Source of the DNA: JANQIO01 sp965601975
Lineage (GTDB): Bacteria > Pseudomonadota > Gammaproteobacteria > Pseudomonadales > Halieaceae
Reading direction: 5' to 3'
NCBI GenBank assembly: GCA_965601975.1
Contig: OZ271856.1
Span: forward strand, 2,914,001 to 2,978,000
DNA length: 64,000 nucleotides
The notes under the pieces are model-generated. The model saw only the letters and a list, made by a program, of their open reading frames with translations, searched no databases and was not told where the DNA came from. A program made the translations under genes and the position numbers. Positions 24,563-33,243 of this stretch are shown here, piece by piece. Positions within the stretch are counted from its first letter, which is position 1, and every line of letters starts with the position of its first letter.

Positions 24563-25656
24563 GCCTGTACCCCCAGTGCATTGCAGGTGGAACGGGCCGC
24601 TTCATCGAGCACCGCCGCGTTCATGACTTTCAGCGCCGAGACCTCACGCCGCTGCCGGTATTGCTTGCGCAAGGCATCGAATTCCCCCGGAGCGGCCCGC
24701 AGCGCCGCGTCGTCCTGGCGCACGTCGTAAACCTGCATCACCAGCCAGTGCATCAGCTCCTCCGCCGAGCTGGTCACCGGGGCTTCCACCTCCACCGGGG
24801 GGAGTACGGCCGCACCGCTGTCGTTATTCACGCCCAGCGCATCACAGGCGGCGTCGTAGAGCATGGCCGTGGCCCGCAGTTTGCCGTCATAGCTGTAACC
24901 GGCGATATGTGCGGTGCCGATATGGCAGGCCTCGAGCAGCGCAGGGTTTACCTGGGGTTCGTTTTCCCAGACGTCCAGCACCAGCCGGATATCCGGCCGC
25001 GACTCGTGCAGGGCCAGCAGCGCGTCGGTCGCCAGCAGTTCGCCGCGGCCCGCGTTGATCAGCAGCGCCTGCCGCGGCAGTGCCGACAGGCTGGACTCAT
25101 CCAGCATGTGAAAACTCGGCCAGGGGGATTCCCGGGTCAAGGAGGCGTGCAGGCACAGCACCGGGCATTGCAACAGCGCGTCCCGGTCGACCAACGCCGG
25201 AAAATCCTGCAGCCAGGGATCGTAGGCAATGCAGCGAATACCCAGCCCCGCGAGCCGCTGGTGGAGGCGTTTGCCGATGTGCCCGTAGCCGACAATACCC
25301 AGCGGCTCGCCGGCGTGAAGCCGCCGCAGCTGGTCGGGGTACTGGCACAGCACGCTGAGCACATAATCCACCACCGAGTCGGCGTTGGAACCCGGCGCGT
25401 GGGCGAACGGGATGCCCATTGCGGCCAATCCCTCCCGGTCGACATGGTCGAAACCGCTGGTGGCGGAACCGACAAACCTCGGCCGGTGCTCACCCAGCAA
25501 CCCTGCGTTCACCCGGGTCACCGAGCGCACCAGCAGGATATCCGCCCCCGCCAGCTGGTCCGTTTCCAGGCTGCGGCCGTCGAACAGCGTGACCTCGCCG
25601 AGCCCGGCAAACATCAGCTCGACGCCGGCCATATTGCGGTCTGCAAGGATCTTCAC
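24556..25656 (-). CDS. pdxB: Erythronate-4-phosphate dehydrogenase
   Basis: D-2-hydroxyacid dehydrogenase of 366 residues for pyridoxal phosphate synthesis. The NAD motif is GIVGYGHIGKRLHQRL (about residue 120), the catalytic Arg sits in INAGRGELL, and the Glu/His pair in DVWENEPQ and IGTAHIAGYSYDGK. The C-terminal PdxB-specific dimerisation domain (about 285-355) is present. It overlaps xni by four bases and the NAD-kinase-like gene by seven. Confidence 0.95.
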   Translation of the reverse strand: MKILADRNMAGVELMFAGLGEVTLFDGRSLETDQLAGADILLVRSVTRVNAGLLGEHRPRFVGSATSGFDHVDREGLAAMGIPFAHAPGSNADSVVDYVLSVLCQYPDQLRRLHAGEPLGIVGYGHIGKRLHQRLAGLGIRCIAYDPWLQDFPALVDRDALLQCPVLCLHASLTRESPWPSFHMLDESSLSALPRQALLINAGRGELLATDALLALHESRPDIRLVLDVWENEPQVNPALLEACHIGTAHIAGYSYDGKLRATAMLYDAACDALGVNNDSGAAVLPPVEVEAPVTSSAEELMHWLVMQVYDVRQDDAALRAAPGEFDALRKQYRQRREVSALKVMNAAVLDEAARSTCNALGVQAC

Positions 25657-26549
25657 TGGCCTGATTCCGCGAGCTGCCGCGCCCGCCGCGCCAGGGGGCC
25701 GGCCAGGCCCAGTTCGCCCAGGAAATCCAGCAGTTCCTCCAGGGCATCGACGGTGAGCGCATCGGGGCGTTCGACGCCCGGGGTATCGGTATCCAGGCGC
25801 GCCAGCTGCCGTGACATCAGCGCCTGTTCCCAGTGTTCATCCAGCGCGGCGCTGATGCGGGCCGCACCACGCAAACCGAGTCCGTCGAGATTGCCGCGGT
25901 GGGGCTCCAGCGCTTCCAGGCTGCCGAAATTGTCGATCAGGACCGCGCCGGTCTTGGCGCCGATGGAGGGCACCCCCGGGATATCGTCGATACTGTCGCC
26001 GACCAGGCCCTGGTAGTCGGGAAACTGTTCCGGGTCGACGCCAAACTTCTCGCGAAAGCCGCTGCGGTCCATCTCACTGTCTGCGGCATAGTCCCAGAGC
26101 CGGTCCTCCGCATCCAGCAGCAGCTGCCCCAGGTCCTTGTCGCGCGTGACGACGGTGACGGGCAGGCCCCCGTCGCGGAACTGCGACGCCAGCGTCGCAA
26201 TATAGTCGTCTGCTTCGTGGGTATCCCCGCCGTAGCAGGGAATACCCATCAGTTCGGTGATGCGGCGGCAGGTCTCCAGCTGGAACGCCAGTGCCTCGTC
26301 CGGCAGCTCGCGGCTGGCCTTGTACTCCGGGTAGATGTCATTGCGAAAGCAGGTGCCCAGGCTCTCGTCGAAGGCGGCGGCGATCGCCACTGGCTGGGGC
26401 AATTGGCCGAGCAGCTCGACCAGGAAATTCGTGTACCCGTACACCGCGTTCAGCGGGTAGCCCTCGGGGCTGTGCCAGCGCTCGGGCAGGGAAAAATAGG
26501 CGCGGAATATATAGATCGACGCATCGACCAGGTAGGCGGGCGAACTCAT
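25653..26549 (-). CDS. 5'-3' exonuclease / flap endonuclease-like protein (Xni type)
   Basis: Protein of 298 residues with the metal-binding carboxylates of the 5' nuclease family: YLVDASIYIFRAYF at the N-terminus, FRNDIYPEYKASR (arginine/lysine arch), GDTHEADDYIATLA (Asp pair, about residue 107) and VTRDKDLGQLL, with the helix-hairpin-helix GVPSIGAKTGAVLI near 195. It resembles the N-terminal domain of DNA polymerase I without the polymerase part. It should trim flaps in DNA repair. Start and stop overlap neighbours by four bases. Confidence 0.9.
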   Translation of the reverse strand: MSSPAYLVDASIYIFRAYFSLPERWHSPEGYPLNAVYGYTNFLVELLGQLPQPVAIAAAFDESLGTCFRNDIYPEYKASRELPDEALAFQLETCRRITELMGIPCYGGDTHEADDYIATLASQFRDGGLPVTVVTRDKDLGQLLLDAEDRLWDYAADSEMDRSGFREKFGVDPEQFPDYQGLVGDSIDDIPGVPSIGAKTGAVLIDNFGSLEALEPHRGNLDGLGLRGAARISAALDEHWEQALMSRQLARLDTDTPGVERPDALTVDALEELLDFLGELGLAGPLARRARQLAESGQ

Positions 26550-27094
26550 GCGGCCCGCCGGCCCGGCACGAACATCCCAGGTGTGGGACGGGCGACGCCG
26601 CCAAGCTTCTCCGCCAGCGCATCCCGGTACAGCGCGGCCCGGGGCGGCAGCGGTGATTCGCAGAAGACCCGGGCCTGGGCCACCACGGCTTTCTCGAATT
26701 CCTGCGTATCCACGGGTGCGGCCAGGTTATCGGCGCTGATGCTGAAGCTGACCCCCGCCGCCAGCGCCAGGTGCCACTCGACTGCCTGTGGGCGCACTTC
26801 GACCTGTTCGAAGGCGCGCTGCTGTGAGCGGGTGCGGCCGTCCGGCGCATACCAGTAGCCGTAGTCCTGCCGGCGTCGGCGCGCCTCCCCGGCGATACAC
26901 CAGTGGGCCACTTCGTGCAGCGCGCTGGCGGCGTAATCCTCGCGGAAGTGAATCAGTGCGTCGGCGCTGTCGTCGCCCGGCTCGTAAAGAGGTTCGGCCG
27001 CGCCGCCCACGAGGCGGGTGCGATAGCCGGTGTAGAAGCAGTCCAGGAAGATCGCTTGCAGGCGCGCGGCTAGCAGTGCTTCCACGAGGCTCAC
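26546..27094 (-). CDS. epmC: Elongation factor P hydroxylase
   Basis: Protein of 182 residues matching YfcM/EpmC, which hydroxylates the modified lysine of EF-P. The metal-binding motif ALHEVAHWCIAG (about residue 60) and the following RRRRQDYGYWYAPDGRT are diagnostic. The gene overlaps xni and tusA by four bases each. EpmA and EpmB would act earlier and are not in the window. Confidence 0.93.
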   Translation of the reverse strand: MSLVEALLAARLQAIFLDCFYTGYRTRLVGGAAEPLYEPGDDSADALIHFREDYAASALHEVAHWCIAGEARRRRQDYGYWYAPDGRTRSQQRAFEQVEVRPQAVEWHLALAAGVSFSISADNLAAPVDTQEFEKAVVAQARVFCESPLPPRAALYRDALAEKLGGVARPTPGMFVPGRRAA

Positions 27095-27330
27095 TGTTTT
27101 CGGATCAGGTAGTGGAACTCCCCGTCCTGCTCCGCCTCGGACACGAGTTCGTGGCCGAGGAAGGTGCAGAACTTGGGAATGTCCCGCTGGGTCGACGGAT
27201 CGGTGGCAAACACCTCGAGCAGCTCGCCCGCGGCCATATCGCGCACCGCCCGGTGCAGCAGCATGACGGGCTCCGGACAGTAAAGACCCCGCGCGTCGAG
27301 CTGATGGTCGGCGTGCTCAGCCAACGGCAA
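27091..27330 (-). CDS. tusA: TusA/SirA-family sulfur carrier protein
   Basis: Protein of 79 residues with the two-layered TusA fold. The sulfur-carrying Cys sits in LDARGLYCPEPVMLLHRAV, exactly as in TusA. It transfers sulfur for tRNA thiolation and other uses. It overlaps yheU by 14 bases and epmC by four. YheU-TusA-EpmC proximity is seen in related bacteria and fits a role in translation. Confidence 0.93.
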   Translation of the reverse strand: MPLAEHADHQLDARGLYCPEPVMLLHRAVRDMAAGELLEVFATDPSTQRDIPKFCTFLGHELVSEAEQDGEFHYLIRKQ

Positions 27331-27559
27331 GGTCCTTTAGCCGCTCGGGGTCGCACAGGTCGTACTGCTCGCTGTCGAGATCGTAAACCAGGGCCAGGTC
27401 GCCGCTGTCGAGCTGGTACTTCAGGCTCGCAGTCTTTTCCTCGAGGCTGTGCTCGCGGGTGCCGTAGTCGGTACCGTCACGGCTCGCGTATTCCTCCAGC
27501 AGCGCCATCAGCGTGCTCATCGCGAGTTGATCGATCGGAACCTGTACAAACTGGGCCAT
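27317..27559 (-). CDS. YheU-like protein (UPF0270)
   Basis: Protein of 80 residues. The sequence IPIDQL-like start (VPIDQLAMSTLMALLEEYASRDGTDYG) is the UPF0270 signature, a small protein of unknown function. The start at 27559 (MAQFVQV) is taken because an earlier in-frame ATG (27604) would run into the divergent gcvR-like gene. It heads the overlapping leftward operon. Confidence 0.88.
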   Translation of the reverse strand: MAQFVQVPIDQLAMSTLMALLEEYASRDGTDYGTREHSLEEKTASLKYQLDSGDLALVYDLDSEQYDLCDPERLKDLAVG

Positions 27560-27625
27560 GGTATATGCCTTGAATGATGAGGCGGGTACTATAGTGGCTT
27601 GCATCCGAAAAGTGGAGTCCGCGAC

Positions 27626-28150
27626 GTGGACCGCACGTTCATCATTACCTTCATTGGCGACGACCGGCCCGGCCTGGTGGAAGCCCTGTCCAGCACGATT
27701 GCGGCACAGGGAGGCAACTGGCTGGAAAGCCGCCTGTCCCAGCTCGCCGGCAAGTTCGCGGGGCTGATCAGCGTGTCACTGCCGGACGACCGGGGCGAAG
27801 AGTTGCGCGCGGCCCTGAAAGGCCTCTCCGATGTGGGTATTTCCGTCAAGGTGACGCCCTGCAGCGAAACCATTGCCCAGGATGATCACGAGCGCATCAT
27901 CACACTGACCGTGCTGGGACCCGACCGCCCCGGCGTGGTCCGCGAAATCGCCGCCGCCCTCAGCAAGCGCGATATCAACGTGGTGGATATGGAGAGCTTT
28001 GTCAGCCCGGCGCCTATGAGCTCGGAGCTTTTGTTTCACGCCAAGGTGGAAGCGTCGGTACCGACTGCGGATTGCCTGGAGGAGCTGGGGGAAACGCTCG
28101 ACGTGATGGCCGACGAGATGCACATGGACATCACTCTGGAGGCGTCCTGA
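27626..28150 (+). CDS. GcvR-like protein with two ACT domains
   Basis: Protein of 174 residues containing two ACT domains (about 5-80 and 90-165; FIGDDRPGLVEALSSTIA and VLGPDRPGVVREIAAAL). It matches glycine cleavage repressor GcvR, which modulates GcvA by protein contact, although other double-ACT proteins look alike. The GTG at 27626 is preferred to a TTG at 27599 because GTGGAG lies nine bases before it. It overlaps the convergent membrane gene by 20 bases. Confidence 0.85.
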   Translation: MDRTFIITFIGDDRPGLVEALSSTIAAQGGNWLESRLSQLAGKFAGLISVSLPDDRGEELRAALKGLSDVGISVKVTPCSETIAQDDHERIITLTVLGPDRPGVVREIAAALSKRDINVVDMESFVSPAPMSSELLFHAKVEASVPTADCLEELGETLDVMADEMHMDITLEAS

Positions 28151-28385
28151 CGCCTCCCAGTTTGCGCCCCAGCGCTTTCAGTCCCACAAACAGGCCCACG
28201 CACAGCGCCGCCAGCACCATGGTGAGCAAGACTCCCATCACGCAGTAGAGCATCAGCCGGCCCATTTCCTCGGCGGGCACGTCAAAGCGGTCAATGGCCG
28301 CCCAGATGAAAACAGCGGTGGCGAGCACGCCGAGAAAAATCGTGCGCCGGCCGCGGTTCCTGTTGCTGCCGAACATGCCCAACAT
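28131..28385 (-). CDS. Small inner-membrane protein of unknown function
   Basis: An 84-residue protein with a basic start (MLGMFGSNRNRGRR) and two membrane helices (about 15-34 and 45-70). No family is recognised. It follows aroC on the same strand by five bases, suggesting co-transcription, and overlaps the convergent gcvR-like gene. Confidence 0.72.
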   Translation of the reverse strand: MLGMFGSNRNRGRRTIFLGVLATAVFIWAAIDRFDVPAEEMGRLMLYCVMGVLLTMVLAALCVGLFVGLKALGRKLGGVRTPPE

Positions 28386-28390
28386 ACCGC

Positions 28391-29488
28391 CTACTCCGCG
28401 CTGCCGGGAATGGTCGGTGTGGGGGATTCGACGCCGGCGTTCTGGCCGCGGTGCCTGAGCAGGTGATCCAACAGCACGATAGCCAGCATGGCCTCGGCAA
28501 TCGGCGTGGCCCGGATGCCGACACAGGGGTCGTGGCGACCGGTCGTGATGACTTCCACCGCCTGGCCGTCGACATCGATGCTGTCCCCCGGCAGGCGGAT
28601 ACTGCTGGTCGGCTTCAGCGCCATGCTGACGGTGATGTCCTGGCCCGAGGAAATGCCTCCCAGCACGCCGCCGGCGTTGTTGCCGCGGAAGCCTTCGGGC
28701 GTGAGTTCGTCGCGGTGGTCACTGCCGCGCGCGGTCACACTGTCGAAGCCGGCGCCGATCTCGACGCCCTTGACCGCGTTGATGCTCATCATGGCGTGGG
28801 CGATATCCGCATCCAGGCGGTCGAACACCGGCTCCCCCAGCCCCGGCATGACGCCGGTGGCGACCACGTTGATACGGGCGCCAATGGAGTCGCCGGACTT
28901 GTTCAATGCCGCCATGTACTCTTCCATCTCGGGCACCTTGTCCGGGTCCGGGCAGAAGAAAGGGTTGGTCTCGACCACGTCCCACTCGAGCTTCTCGGCG
29001 GCAATCGGGCCCAGCTGGGCGAGGTAGCCGCGCACGAGAATCCCCTGGCTGGCCAGGTATTTCTTGGCGATGGCGCCGGCGGCCACACGCATGGCAGTCT
29101 CGCGGGCGGAGGAGCGGCCGCCGCCGCGGTAATCGCGCAGGCCGAACTTCTGCTGGTAGGTGTAGTCGGCGTGCATGGGCCGGAAGCGATCGGCAATCTT
29201 CGAGTAGTCCTTGGAGCGCTGGTCCTCGTTCTCGATCAGCAGGCCGATGGGCGTACCGGTGGTCACCCCCTCGAACACGCCGGACAGGATCTTGACCGTA
29301 TCGGACTCGCGGCGCTGGGTTGTGAAGCGCGACTGGCCGGGCTTGCGCCGGTCAAGGTCGCCCTGCAGGTCTTCCTCGCTCAAGGGCAGGCCCGGCGGGC
29401 AGCCATCGACGATGCAGCCGATGGCGAGGCCGTGGCTTTCGCCAAAGCTGGTGACGGTGAAAAGCTTGCCGATGCTGTTGCCTGCCAT
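28391..29488 (-). CDS. aroC: Chorismate synthase
   Basis: Last common step of aromatic amino acid synthesis: EPSP to chorismate, using reduced FMN. The protein has 365 residues and all signature segments: VTSFGESHGLAIGCIVDG, MHADYTYQQKFGLRDYRGGG with GRSSARETAMRVAAG, and the C-terminal RHDPCVGIRATPIAEAM. The start at 29488 is the ATG that gives the exact family N-terminus. It is followed by prmB upstream, the usual neighbour order in gammaproteobacteria. Confidence 0.97.
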   Translation of the reverse strand: MAGNSIGKLFTVTSFGESHGLAIGCIVDGCPPGLPLSEEDLQGDLDRRKPGQSRFTTQRRESDTVKILSGVFEGVTTGTPIGLLIENEDQRSKDYSKIADRFRPMHADYTYQQKFGLRDYRGGGRSSARETAMRVAAGAIAKKYLASQGILVRGYLAQLGPIAAEKLEWDVVETNPFFCPDPDKVPEMEEYMAALNKSGDSIGARINVVATGVMPGLGEPVFDRLDADIAHAMMSINAVKGVEIGAGFDSVTARGSDHRDELTPEGFRGNNAGGVLGGISSGQDITVSMALKPTSSIRLPGDSIDVDGQAVEVITTGRHDPCVGIRATPIAEAMLAIVLLDHLLRHRGQNAGVESPTPTIPGSAE

Positions 29489-29526
29489 GGGGTCCGGGCC
29501 CTGAAAAAGGCGCGATTATAGCCTGT

Positions 29527-30438
29527 TTACCGGGGCTGGTGTTCCGCCAGCTCGCGAGCGGTCAGCACGAACACGCCGTGACCGCCGTGCTCCAGCTCGA
29601 TCCAGGTAAAGGGGACACTCGGGAAAGCCTGCTCCAGTGCGGTCCAGCTGTTGCCCACCTCCCCGACCAGCAGGCCGTCGGGACTGAGGAAGTGCACGGC
29701 GTTGTCGAGTATGCGCCGGGTGATGTCGAGGCCGTCGGCGCCCGAGCCCAGGGCCAGGGCCGGCTCGTGGCGGTACTCCGGCGGCATGCCGGCGAGGTCC
29801 TGTTCATCCACGTAGGGCGGGTTGGTCACGATCAGGTCGTACTGGCGGCCGCGCAGTTCGTTGAACAGGTCCGAGGGGATGATCTCCACCCGGTCTTCCA
29901 GTTCCAGCAGGCTGCGATTCTCTTCCGCGAGCGCCAGCGCGCTGTCATCGATGTCGACCAGGTCGACACGGGCCTCGGGATTCCAGGCCGCCACCGCCAG
30001 GCCGATACAGCCGCTGCCGCAGCACAGGTCCAGCACCCGCCGGATGCCCTCGCCGGGGTACCAGGGCGCGAAGTCCCGCTCGATCAGCTCGGCAATGGGC
30101 GAGCGCGGGATGATGGCGCGGCGGTCGATCTTGAATTCCAGGCCCGCGAACCAGGCGCGGCCGGTCAGGTAGGGCACGGGCACGCGCTCGTCCACGCGCA
30201 GGCGCACGTTGTCGATCAGGTGATCCTTCTCGGGTTCACTGAGCTTGCAGTCGAGGATAGAGGGGTCCGATTCCATCGGCAGTCGCAGGCTGCCCAACAC
30301 CAGGTGCAGCGCCTCGTCCCAGGGATTGTCGGTGCCGTGCCCGAAGTACAGCTCGGCTTCCTCGAAGCAGGCCTGGGTCCAGCGCAGGCCGTCGCCCACG
30401 GTATCCAGCTCTGCCTTGATGCGCTCCTCGATCTCCAT
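29527..30438 (-). CDS. prmB: 50S ribosomal protein L3 glutamine methyltransferase
   Basis: SAM-dependent N5-glutamine methylase of 303 residues. The SAM motif is VLDLCCGSGCIGLAVA (about residue 138), and the catalytic NPPY motif is VTNPPYVDEQDL (about residue 205). The N-terminal helical domain (TVGDGLRWTQACFEEAELYFGHG split over the first 40 residues) identifies PrmB rather than PrmC. It stands upstream of aroC on the same strand and divergent from the short folE. Confidence 0.95.
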   Translation of the reverse strand: MEIEERIKAELDTVGDGLRWTQACFEEAELYFGHGTDNPWDEALHLVLGSLRLPMESDPSILDCKLSEPEKDHLIDNVRLRVDERVPVPYLTGRAWFAGLEFKIDRRAIIPRSPIAELIERDFAPWYPGEGIRRVLDLCCGSGCIGLAVAAWNPEARVDLVDIDDSALALAEENRSLLELEDRVEIIPSDLFNELRGRQYDLIVTNPPYVDEQDLAGMPPEYRHEPALALGSGADGLDITRRILDNAVHFLSPDGLLVGEVGNSWTALEQAFPSVPFTWIELEHGGHGVFVLTARELAEHQPR

Positions 30439-30519
30439 GGGCCGAGTGTACCGTGCAATTGCGGTGCCTACAGCCGGTTGCTACCATCCGCTGCTTTGTT
30501 GAGCAGGGAGTGAAGCGCC

Positions 30520-31068
30520 GTGGAAGACGCCTTCAGAGAAATCATCAAGGCCTGCGGCGAGGACCTGTCCCGCCCCGGCCTGGAGGACACGCCGGGACGC
30601 GCCGCCCGCGCCTTCGAATTCCTGACCCAGGGCTATCACCAGAGCGTCGAGGACGTCGTCAACGAGGCGCTGTTTCCCTCGGACTCCAGCGAGATGGTGG
30701 TCGTGCAGGACATCGAGCTGTACTCCATGTGCGAGCACCACCTGCTGCCGTTCATCGGCAAGTGCCACGTCGCCTATATTCCCACCGGCAAGGTCCTTGG
30801 CCTGTCCAAGGTCGCCCGCATCGTCGACCTGTACGCCCGGCGGCTTCAGATCCAGGAACAGCTCACCACCCAGATCGCGGATACGGTGATGGACGTCACC
30901 AACGCCGAGGGCGTCGGCGTGATCATCGAGGCGCAGCACATGTGCATGATGATGCGCGGTGTGGAAAAGCAGAATTCCCTGATGAAGACCTCGGCCATGC
31001 TCGGCAGTTTCCGCGGAGACCAGGCCACCCGCTCGGAGTTTCTGTCGCTGATCAGCATGCACCGCTGA
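30520..31068 (+). CDS. folE: GTP cyclohydrolase I (short type), second copy
   Basis: Protein of 182 residues of the bacterial/eukaryal core GCYH-I type. Zinc ligands lie in LYSMCEHHLLPFIGKCHVAYI and in IEAQHMCMMMRGVEKQN; the substrate segment is PTGKVLGLSKVARIVDLYARR. The start is GTG at 30520. The sequence is clearly different from the long FolE at 21.7-22.4 kb, so it is a paralogue of separate origin and not a recent duplicate. It may support tetrahydrofolate, pterin or preQ0 synthesis. Confidence 0.95.
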   Translation: MEDAFREIIKACGEDLSRPGLEDTPGRAARAFEFLTQGYHQSVEDVVNEALFPSDSSEMVVVQDIELYSMCEHHLLPFIGKCHVAYIPTGKVLGLSKVARIVDLYARRLQIQEQLTTQIADTVMDVTNAEGVGVIIEAQHMCMMMRGVEKQNSLMKTSAMLGSFRGDQATRSEFLSLISMHR

Positions 31069-31080
31069 TCGCGGCGCGCA

Positions 31081-31788
31081 CTAAACGGGGTACAGGCCGT
31101 AGGCCAGCTGTTTGCGCCTGGCGAGCTGCTCGTCCTGGATTCGGCTCGCGCGCAGCACCATGCGCATTTCACCGACGAATTCATGGGCAATCTCGAATTC
31201 GCTGTCTTGCACCATGGCGCGCAGGCAGGCCGGGTTGGGCCGCCAGAAATTGGTGATATCCCCTTTCCAGGTATCCCGCGGCGTGAACTCCATGAGCGGC
31301 GTGTCCACCACGTGGCCGTCCACTTCAATGGCGCGGCAGGCAGTTTCCAGGTACAGGTCCCGCCGGCAGTGGTCGGCGACAATGGTCAGGCCACGCACCG
31401 GGTCGGGCAGGTGGTAGAGCACGCCGAGGAAGAGCACGATATCGAACTGGCCCAGCTCGTGCTTCGGCAGGTTCCACAGATTGTCACGGACATGGGTAAA
31501 TGACAGGCCGGTGACCTGTTCCATCACCGAGAAGCCGGTTCCGGTCCGGCTCCTGTAATCCAGCGCCGTCACGTCAGCGCCGCGCTGGGCACAGATCATG
31601 GAGAAGAAGCCGTCGGCTGCGCCGATATCCAGCACCCGGGCGCCGGACAGGTCCTCAGGCAGCTGCAGGCGTTCGAGTAGCGTGGTGCAGCCATAGGTGC
31701 CGGGCGTTTTTACCCCGGGAAAAATCTCGAATTGATGGTGCCAGTGCTTGACCGACGCGACCAGCTCTTCAGCTTTCTGCTTGTCCAT
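31081..31788 (-). CDS. CmoB-like SAM methyltransferase
   Basis: Protein of 235 residues of the DUF1698/CmoB family. The SAM motif is VLDIGAADGFFSMICAQRGA (about residue 52); the motif FLGVLYHLPDPVRGL is characteristic. True CmoB is longer (about 320) and uses carboxy-SAM on tRNA U34; this shorter protein lacks the N-terminal CmoB domain, so its substrate is uncertain. It is convergent with the short folE, 12 bases apart. Confidence 0.83.
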   Translation of the reverse strand: MDKQKAEELVASVKHWHHQFEIFPGVKTPGTYGCTTLLERLQLPEDLSGARVLDIGAADGFFSMICAQRGADVTALDYRSRTGTGFSVMEQVTGLSFTHVRDNLWNLPKHELGQFDIVLFLGVLYHLPDPVRGLTIVADHCRRDLYLETACRAIEVDGHVVDTPLMEFTPRDTWKGDITNFWRPNPACLRAMVQDSEFEIAHEFVGEMRMVLRASRIQDEQLARRKQLAYGLYPV

Positions 31789-31888
31789 TTCTATCCTTGT
31801 TGTACAGCGGTGTATCTGTGACCCGATTGGCCCCAGTAAGAACGCGCTCGACTATATAGCAAGCCAGGCTGCATGGCGATATCAGGCG

Positions 31889-32398
31889 TCAGGGCTGGTG
31901 GCGAATGCGGTCCAGGCGGATCAGCTGGCGGCGGTTGGCGCGGTCGACCCCGTACAGCACCAGGGTCCAGGTGTCTTCACCTTCCTCCACGCGCCATACG
32001 GCATAGCGCTGGCGGTCATCGTGGCCGTAGAGCACGCGCTCTTCGAAGATGCGGCTGGCCCACTGGGCGCTGCTGCCGCAGGCGCGGCCTTCACACTGGA
32101 ACAGCAGCTCCGCGCTCTCGGGCAGCTGTTCGCGAAACCAGTCGAAACCCTCTTCGGCGGTGAAGCCATCGTCGATCTGCCAGGTGATACGTTCCAGTTC
32201 GCCGCGAATCTCCTCGCTTTCCTTCAGCCGCCAGCGGCTGCGGATCTTCTGGAACGCCCCCAGGCCCAGCAGGTAGTCCACCTGCTCCGGCGCGCTGCGG
32301 CTGTATTCCTGGGCGTGACGCCAGGGCTCCGGCAGGGGCTGGGCGACAGCCACCAGTGACAGCAGCGGTATCGCAATCAACAGGATGACGGCCCTCAC
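31889..32398 (-). CDS. Secreted protein, probably DUF4892-like
   Basis: Protein of 169 residues with a signal peptide (about 1-19, AVILLIAIPLLSLVAVAQ). The mature part has the segment CEGRACGSSAQWASRIFEE with two Cys that may form a disulfide in the periplasm, as in DUF4892 proteins of Pseudomonas; this assignment is by recognition only. It overlaps the alpha/beta hydrolase stop by four bases and is probably co-transcribed with it. Confidence 0.75.
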   Translation of the reverse strand: MRAVILLIAIPLLSLVAVAQPLPEPWRHAQEYSRSAPEQVDYLLGLGAFQKIRSRWRLKESEEIRGELERITWQIDDGFTAEEGFDWFREQLPESAELLFQCEGRACGSSAQWASRIFEERVLYGHDDRQRYAVWRVEEGEDTWTLVLYGVDRANRRQLIRLDRIRHQP

Positions 32399-33243
32399 GT
32401 ACCAGACTCCCCCGCTGCATCAGTCAGAAACGCCTGCAGTTCCGCGGCAATCTGGTCAACGGCTTCATCCATATGGCAGTGATGGCCTCCCGGCATGGTG
32501 TCTACTCGCAGTGTGTCTGGCAATTCGGGCAGGACGCCCCGCTGGCGCAGACCCGTTTCCGCCAATAGTAGCAGCCCGGGCATGGAAAGCCCTTCCAGCA
32601 CCGCGCGCACCTGTTCATCTGTGAGACGCATCGCGGATGCGCCCCGCAGGCGCGCATCGAAGCTCCAGCGCCAACCGCCCTCGACGGGCACCAGGTTGCG
32701 CTCGGCAATCAGCCGCGCCGCCTCCGGTTTCAGGCCCTTGTCCTCGCGTACGGCAGCGGCGTCCTCGATGGCGGCAAACACCCGGTTCTGCCGATCCAGC
32801 AGGCGCTTCTTGTCCACCAGGAATTCCGCCAGCTGGGCCGGCGTGTTCTTTGCCTCGAAGGGCGGCGGGATCACGCCGTCGAGCAGGGCCAGGCGCCGGA
32901 TTCGCTCGGGCCGGGTGCTGGCGTAAAGGGTCGAAATCACGGCGCCGCGGGAATGGCCCAGCAGTGAGAATGTGTCCCAGCCAAGCTGGTCGGCCACCGC
33001 CTCGATGTCCGGCAGGTCGCTCCAGGTGTTGTATTCGCCGTCGGCGGCCCGGTGATCGCTCTGGCCGTGTCCCGCCATATCCAGGGCTACGATTTCGACA
33101 CCCTGAATCCTTTCGGCAAGGGGCACGAAGCTGGCAGCGTTGTCGAGCCAGCCGTGCAGGGCCAACACCCGCTCGGCGCCGGGCTCACCCCAGGTCAGCG
33201 CCGCCAGGCGACGGCCATAGACGTCGAAATACCGCTCGTGCAT
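32395..33243 (-). CDS. Alpha/beta-hydrolase
   Basis: Protein of 282 residues with the nucleophile elbow LLGHSRGAVISTL (Ser about residue 97), the oxyanion segment LALHGWLDNAASF and the catalytic His in PGGHHCHMDEAV. The cap region (about 125-200) is helical. The natural substrate is unknown; the fold covers esterases, lipases and serine hydrolases. It follows sixA by one base and overlaps the DUF4892-like gene, so the four genes from gpsA run as one unit. Confidence 0.9.
   Translation of the reverse strand: MHERYFDVYGRRLAALTWGEPGAERVLALHGWLDNAASFVPLAERIQGVEIVALDMAGHGQSDHRAADGEYNTWSDLPDIEAVADQLGWDTFSLLGHSRGAVISTLYASTRPERIRRLALLDGVIPPPFEAKNTPAQLAEFLVDKKRLLDRQNRVFAAIEDAAAVREDKGLKPEAARLIAERNLVPVEGGWRWSFDARLRGASAMRLTDEQVRAVLEGLSMPGLLLLAETGLRQRGVLPELPDTLRVDTMPGGHHCHMDEAVDQIAAELQAFLTDAAGESGT

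Noticed and set aside
24661..26016. 451-residue plus-strand open frame opposite pdxB and xni
   Set aside because: Antisense to two clear enzyme genes with diagnostic motifs.
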